A stretch of 46,022 nt of DNA from an uncultured Bacteroides sp. (GTDB taxonomy: Bacteria; Bacteroidota; Bacteroidia; Bacteroidales; Bacteroidaceae): the NCBI GenBank assembly GCA_905197435.1, contig CAJJYX010000004.1, positions 1 through 46,022 of the forward strand. Direction: 5' to 3'. A program made the position numbers and the translations under genes. Each line of letters starts with the position of its first letter. Position 1 is the stretch's first letter. The notes under the pieces were generated by a model, which did not search any database, had not been told where the DNA came from, and was given only the letters and a program-made list of their open reading frames with translations. Below, piece after piece: positions 43,409-46,022 of the stretch.

Positions 43409-44449
43409 ATGGAGTTCTCTGCTAAACAAATTGCAACATTTATCCAAGGAGAAATTGTTGGAGACGAGAATGCTACCGTTCATACCTTTGCGAAAATCGA
43501 AGAGGGAATACCGGGGGCCATATCTTTCCTCTCCAACCCCAAATATACCCCCTATATATACGAAACCCGTTCAAGCATTGTTTTGGTAAACAAGGATTTC
43601 GTTCCGGAACAAGAAGTGAAAGCAACCTTGATTAAAGTGGACAATGCGTATGAAAGTCTTGCTAAATTGCTAAATCTTTATGAGCAAAGCAAGCCCAAAC
43701 GGGTGGGAATTGACTCCCTGGCCTTTGTTGCCGAGACAGCAAAAATAGGCAAGGATGTTTACATTGCACCTTTTGCCTGCATTGGCGAGCATGCAGAGGT
43801 GGGAGACAATACAGTCATTCATCCGCACGTCACGATTGGCAGCGGTGCAAAAGTAGGCAATGACTGTATTATTTACGCCAACGCAACCATCTATCACGAT
43901 TGCCGCGTAGGAAACCATTGCATCCTGCATTCCGGCTGCGTCATCGGTGCAGACGGTTTCGGTTTCGCTCCTACCCCGAAAGGATATGAAAAAATTCCGC
44001 AAATCGGCATCACCATCCTGGAAGACCATGTGGAAATCGGTGCCAATACATGTGTGGATCGTGCCACTATGGGGGCTACAATCGTACACAGTGGCGTGAA
44101 ACTGGATAATCTGATTCAGGTGGCACACAATGATGAGATAGGCTCCCACACCGTAATGGCAGCGCAAGCAGGAGTGGCGGGGTCTACAAAAATAGGCGAA
44201 TGGTGTATGTTCGGCGGCCAAGTAGGCATCGCAGGCCATATACATATCGGCAATAAGGTGAACCTCGGCGCGCAGTCCGGCGTTCCCGGCAGTATAAAGG
44301 ATGGAAGCCAGCTTATCGGTACTCCGCCCATGGAGTTGAAGCAATATTTCAAGGCATCCGTTGCACAAAGGAGCTTGCCTGACATGCAAAAGGAACTGCG
44401 CCAGCTCCGTAAAGAATTGAATGAACTTAAACAACAATTAAATAAGTAA
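43409..44449 (+). CDS. lpxD: UDP-3-O-(3-hydroxyacyl)glucosamine N-acyltransferase
   Basis: The 346-residue protein transfers a 3-hydroxyacyl chain from ACP to the amino group in lipid A synthesis. An N-terminal uridine-binding domain (residues ~1-100, [14 protein letters not shown]) precedes a left-handed beta-helix of hexapeptide repeats ([26 protein letters not shown] rungs). The catalytic histidine lies in [15 protein letters not shown], and [21 protein letters not shown] is characteristic. A C-terminal helix ([15 protein letters not shown]) ends it. It is 84 nt after the HD gene and 3 nt before lpxC-fabZ. Confidence 0.95.
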   Translation: MEFSAKQIATFIQGEIVGDENATVHTFAKIEEGIPGAISFLSNPKYTPYIYETRSSIVLVNKDFVPEQEVKATLIKVDNAYESLAKLLNLYEQSKPKRVGIDSLAFVAETAKIGKDVYIAPFACIGEHAEVGDNTVIHPHVTIGSGAKVGNDCIIYANATIYHDCRVGNHCILHSGCVIGADGFGFAPTPKGYEKIPQIGITILEDHVEIGANTCVDRATMGATIVHSGVKLDNLIQVAHNDEIGSHTVMAAQAGVAGSTKIGEWCMFGGQVGIAGHIHIGNKVNLGAQSGVPGSIKDGSQLIGTPPMELKQYFKASVAQRSLPDMQKELRQLRKELNELKQQLNK

Positions 44450-44452
44450 CCA

Positions 44453-45838
44453 ATGTTAAAACAAAAGACTCTAAAAGACAGCTTTTCGCTTAGTGGGAAA
44501 GGTCTTCATACGGGACTTGATCTAACCGTTACTTTCAATCCTGCTCCGGATAATCACGGATACAAGATCCAGCGCATTGACTTGGAAGGACAACCTACCA
44601 TTGATGCCGTTGCAGACAACGTAACCGAAACTACCCGTGGCACCGTACTCTCCAAAAACGGAGTAAAAGTAAGTACTGTGGAGCATGGCATGGCTGCCCT
44701 TTATGCATTGGGAATCGACAACTGCCTGATACAGGTAAACGGACCGGAATTTCCGATTCTGGACGGAAGCGCCCAATACTATGTCAACGAAATAGAGCGC
44801 GTAGGCACCGTAGAACAAAATGCCGTAAAAGATTTCTATATCATCAAGTCTAAAATTGAGTTCCGTGACGAAACGACCGGCTCTTCCATCATTGTGTTGC
44901 CGGATGAGAACTTCAGCTTGAATGTATTGGTATCATACGACTCCAACATCCTCCCCAACCAATTTGCGACACTGGAGGACATGAAGAATTTCAAGGATGA
45001 AATTGCCGCCAGCCGCACCTTTGTATTTGTACGCGAGATAGAGCCACTGCTGCAAGCAGGCCTCATCAAAGGCGGTGACCTTGACAATGCGATCGTTATC
45101 TATGAGCGCGAAATGTCACAGGAGAACTATGACAAACTGGCCGACGTAATGGGTGTTCCACACATGGATGCCAAACAGTTGGGATACATCAACCACAAAC
45201 CTTTGGTATGGCCCAATGAATGTGCACGCCACAAGTTGCTCGACGTTATCGGCGACCTGGCTTTGATAGGCAAACCCATCAAAGGCCGCATCATCGCTAC
45301 CCGCCCGGGACACACCATCAATAACAAGTTCGCCCGCCAGATGCGCAAGGAAATCCGCCTGCACGAAATCCAGGCTCCCACCTACGACTGTAACCGCGAA
45401 CCGATTATGGACGTAAACCGCATCCGCGAACTTCTGCCTCACCGCTATCCCATGCAGTTGGTGGACAAAGTCATTGAAATAGGTGCCAACTACATTGTAG
45501 GCGTCAAAAACGTAACTTCCAACGAGCCTTTCTTCCAGGGACACTTCCCGCAAGAGCCCGTAATGCCCGGCGTGTTGCAGATAGAAGCAATGGCACAAAC
45601 GGGAGGCTTGCTTGTGCTGAACTCAGTAGATGAGCCGGAACGCTATTCCACCTACTTCATGAAGATTGACGGTGTGAAATTCCGCCAGAAAGTAGTGCCG
45701 GGAGATACGCTCATCTTCCGTGTGGAGCTGATGGCCCCCATACGCCGCGGCATTTCGACCATGAAGGGTTATGTGTTCGTAGGTGAGAAGGTGGTCTGCG
45801 AAGCAGAGTTTATGGCGCAAATAGTCAAGAACAAGTAA
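44453..45838 (+). CDS. lpxC/fabZ: Bifunctional UDP-3-O-acyl-GlcNAc deacetylase / 3-hydroxyacyl-ACP dehydratase
   Basis: The 461-residue protein fuses two enzymes. Residues ~1-305 are LpxC, the zinc deacetylase that commits to lipid A: VSTVEHGMAALYALGIDN and HKLLDVIGDLALIGKPI supply the zinc histidines and Asp. Residues ~315-461 are FabZ: LLPHRYPMQLVDKVIEI holds the catalytic His and PVMPGVLQIEAMAQTGG the catalytic Glu. The fusion is the normal arrangement in Bacteroidetes and links lipid A to fatty-acid synthesis. It is nearly contiguous with lpxD. Confidence 0.96.
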   Translation: MLKQKTLKDSFSLSGKGLHTGLDLTVTFNPAPDNHGYKIQRIDLEGQPTIDAVADNVTETTRGTVLSKNGVKVSTVEHGMAALYALGIDNCLIQVNGPEFPILDGSAQYYVNEIERVGTVEQNAVKDFYIIKSKIEFRDETTGSSIIVLPDENFSLNVLVSYDSNILPNQFATLEDMKNFKDEIAASRTFVFVREIEPLLQAGLIKGGDLDNAIVIYEREMSQENYDKLADVMGVPHMDAKQLGYINHKPLVWPNECARHKLLDVIGDLALIGKPIKGRIIATRPGHTINNKFARQMRKEIRLHEIQAPTYDCNREPIMDVNRIRELLPHRYPMQLVDKVIEIGANYIVGVKNVTSNEPFFQGHFPQEPVMPGVLQIEAMAQTGGLLVLNSVDEPERYSTYFMKIDGVKFRQKVVPGDTLIFRVELMAPIRRGISTMKGYVFVGEKVVCEAEFMAQIVKNK

Positions 45839-45856
45839 TACGATTTCAAATTTACA

Positions 45857-45910
45857 ATTTATGATTTATGATTTCTCCACAACAGTACGGTCAAATCATA
45901 AATCATAAAT
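45857..45910. repeat. Perfect 18-bp inverted repeat between lpxC/fabZ and lpxA
   Basis: ATTTATGATTTATGATTT (45857-45874) is the exact reverse complement of 45893-45910, with an 18-nt loop. Each arm is itself a double copy of ATTTATG. No U-tract follows on the + strand, so it is more likely an RNA-processing or stability element within the operon than a terminator. Confidence 0.7.
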
Positions 45911-45931
45911 CTAAAACCATAAATAATCAAC

Positions 45932-46022
45932 ATGATAAGTCCCCTAGCGTATATTCATCCCGAAGCTAAAATCGGGGAAAACGTAGAGATTGCTCCTTTT
46001 GTTTTCATCGACAAGAATGTGG
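45932..46022 (+). CDS. lpxA: UDP-N-acetylglucosamine acyltransferase, N-terminal start (partial)
   Basis: Thirty codons are present before the window ends. MISPLAYIHPEAKIGENVE followed by IAPFVFIDKNV is the start of a left-handed beta-helix acyltransferase, and the place after lpxC/fabZ identifies it as LpxA, the first enzyme of lipid A synthesis. ATG 45932 is the only sensible start. The rest lies outside. Confidence 0.88.
   Translation, partial: MISPLAYIHPEAKIGENVEIAPFVFIDKNV

Overview
The window is Bacteroidales DNA. Signs are SusC/SusD pairs, a hybrid two-component system regulator, an ECF sigma/FecR pair, a fused lpxC-fabZ gene, TAnnTTTG-type promoters and few Shine-Dalgarno sites. It reads as a gut Bacteroides-type chromosome. 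The first ~4.5 kb (purC end, menG, aroE, purM, prfA, first half of pyrF) has a distinctly Prevotella-like codon style (Lys nearly always AAG, Glu mostly GAG), and the style changes inside pyrF. That is either a recombination point or an assembly chimera.

Layout. 1-5.45 kb: housekeeping genes on the + strand (purC, menG, aroE, purM, prfA, pyrF) and a small DUF6078-like gene. 5.5-5.6 kb: a nested palindromic repeat. 5.8-16.3 kb: polysaccharide utilization locus 1 (PUL1), an ECF sigma gene on + facing a minus-strand run of FecR anti-sigma, STN-type SusC (broken by a one-base frameshift), SusD, GH13 and GH65; the two enzymes point to an alpha-glucoside, possibly with alpha-1,2-glucosyl linkages. 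16.6-41.7 kb: PUL2. Its minus-strand operon runs GH127, SusC, SusD, DUF4859 lipoprotein, two DUF6055-type HExGH proteins and the HTCS regulator. Its plus-strand operon runs a GH97 alpha-galactosidase-like enzyme fused to a zincin domain, a GH43 with binding domains, and a second GH127. An AAA-ATPase/PD-(D/E)XK gene with its own promoter and terminator sits between the two PUL2 operons. 42.1-46.0 kb: HD phosphohydrolase, lpxD, lpxC-fabZ and the start of lpxA.

How it works together. In PUL1, STN-SusC, FecR and the ECF sigma form a trans-envelope signalling chain that would switch on import and hydrolysis of an alpha-glucoside. In PUL2, the HTCS would sense a released saccharide in the periplasm and activate both operons; the two operon promoters share the same direct repeat (ATAATCYAA, 20-21 bp apart), the same distance from the start codon. 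The enzyme set (beta-L-arabinofuranosidase x2, alpha-L-arabinofuranosidase-like GH43, retaining GH97 of alpha-galactosidase type, and three proteins with HExxH zinc-peptidase motifs) matches what would be needed for plant hydroxyproline-rich glycoproteins such as extensins (beta-arabinosyl-Hyp, alpha-galactosyl-Ser, peptide backbone). This is the most interesting system in the window; the substrate is an inference.
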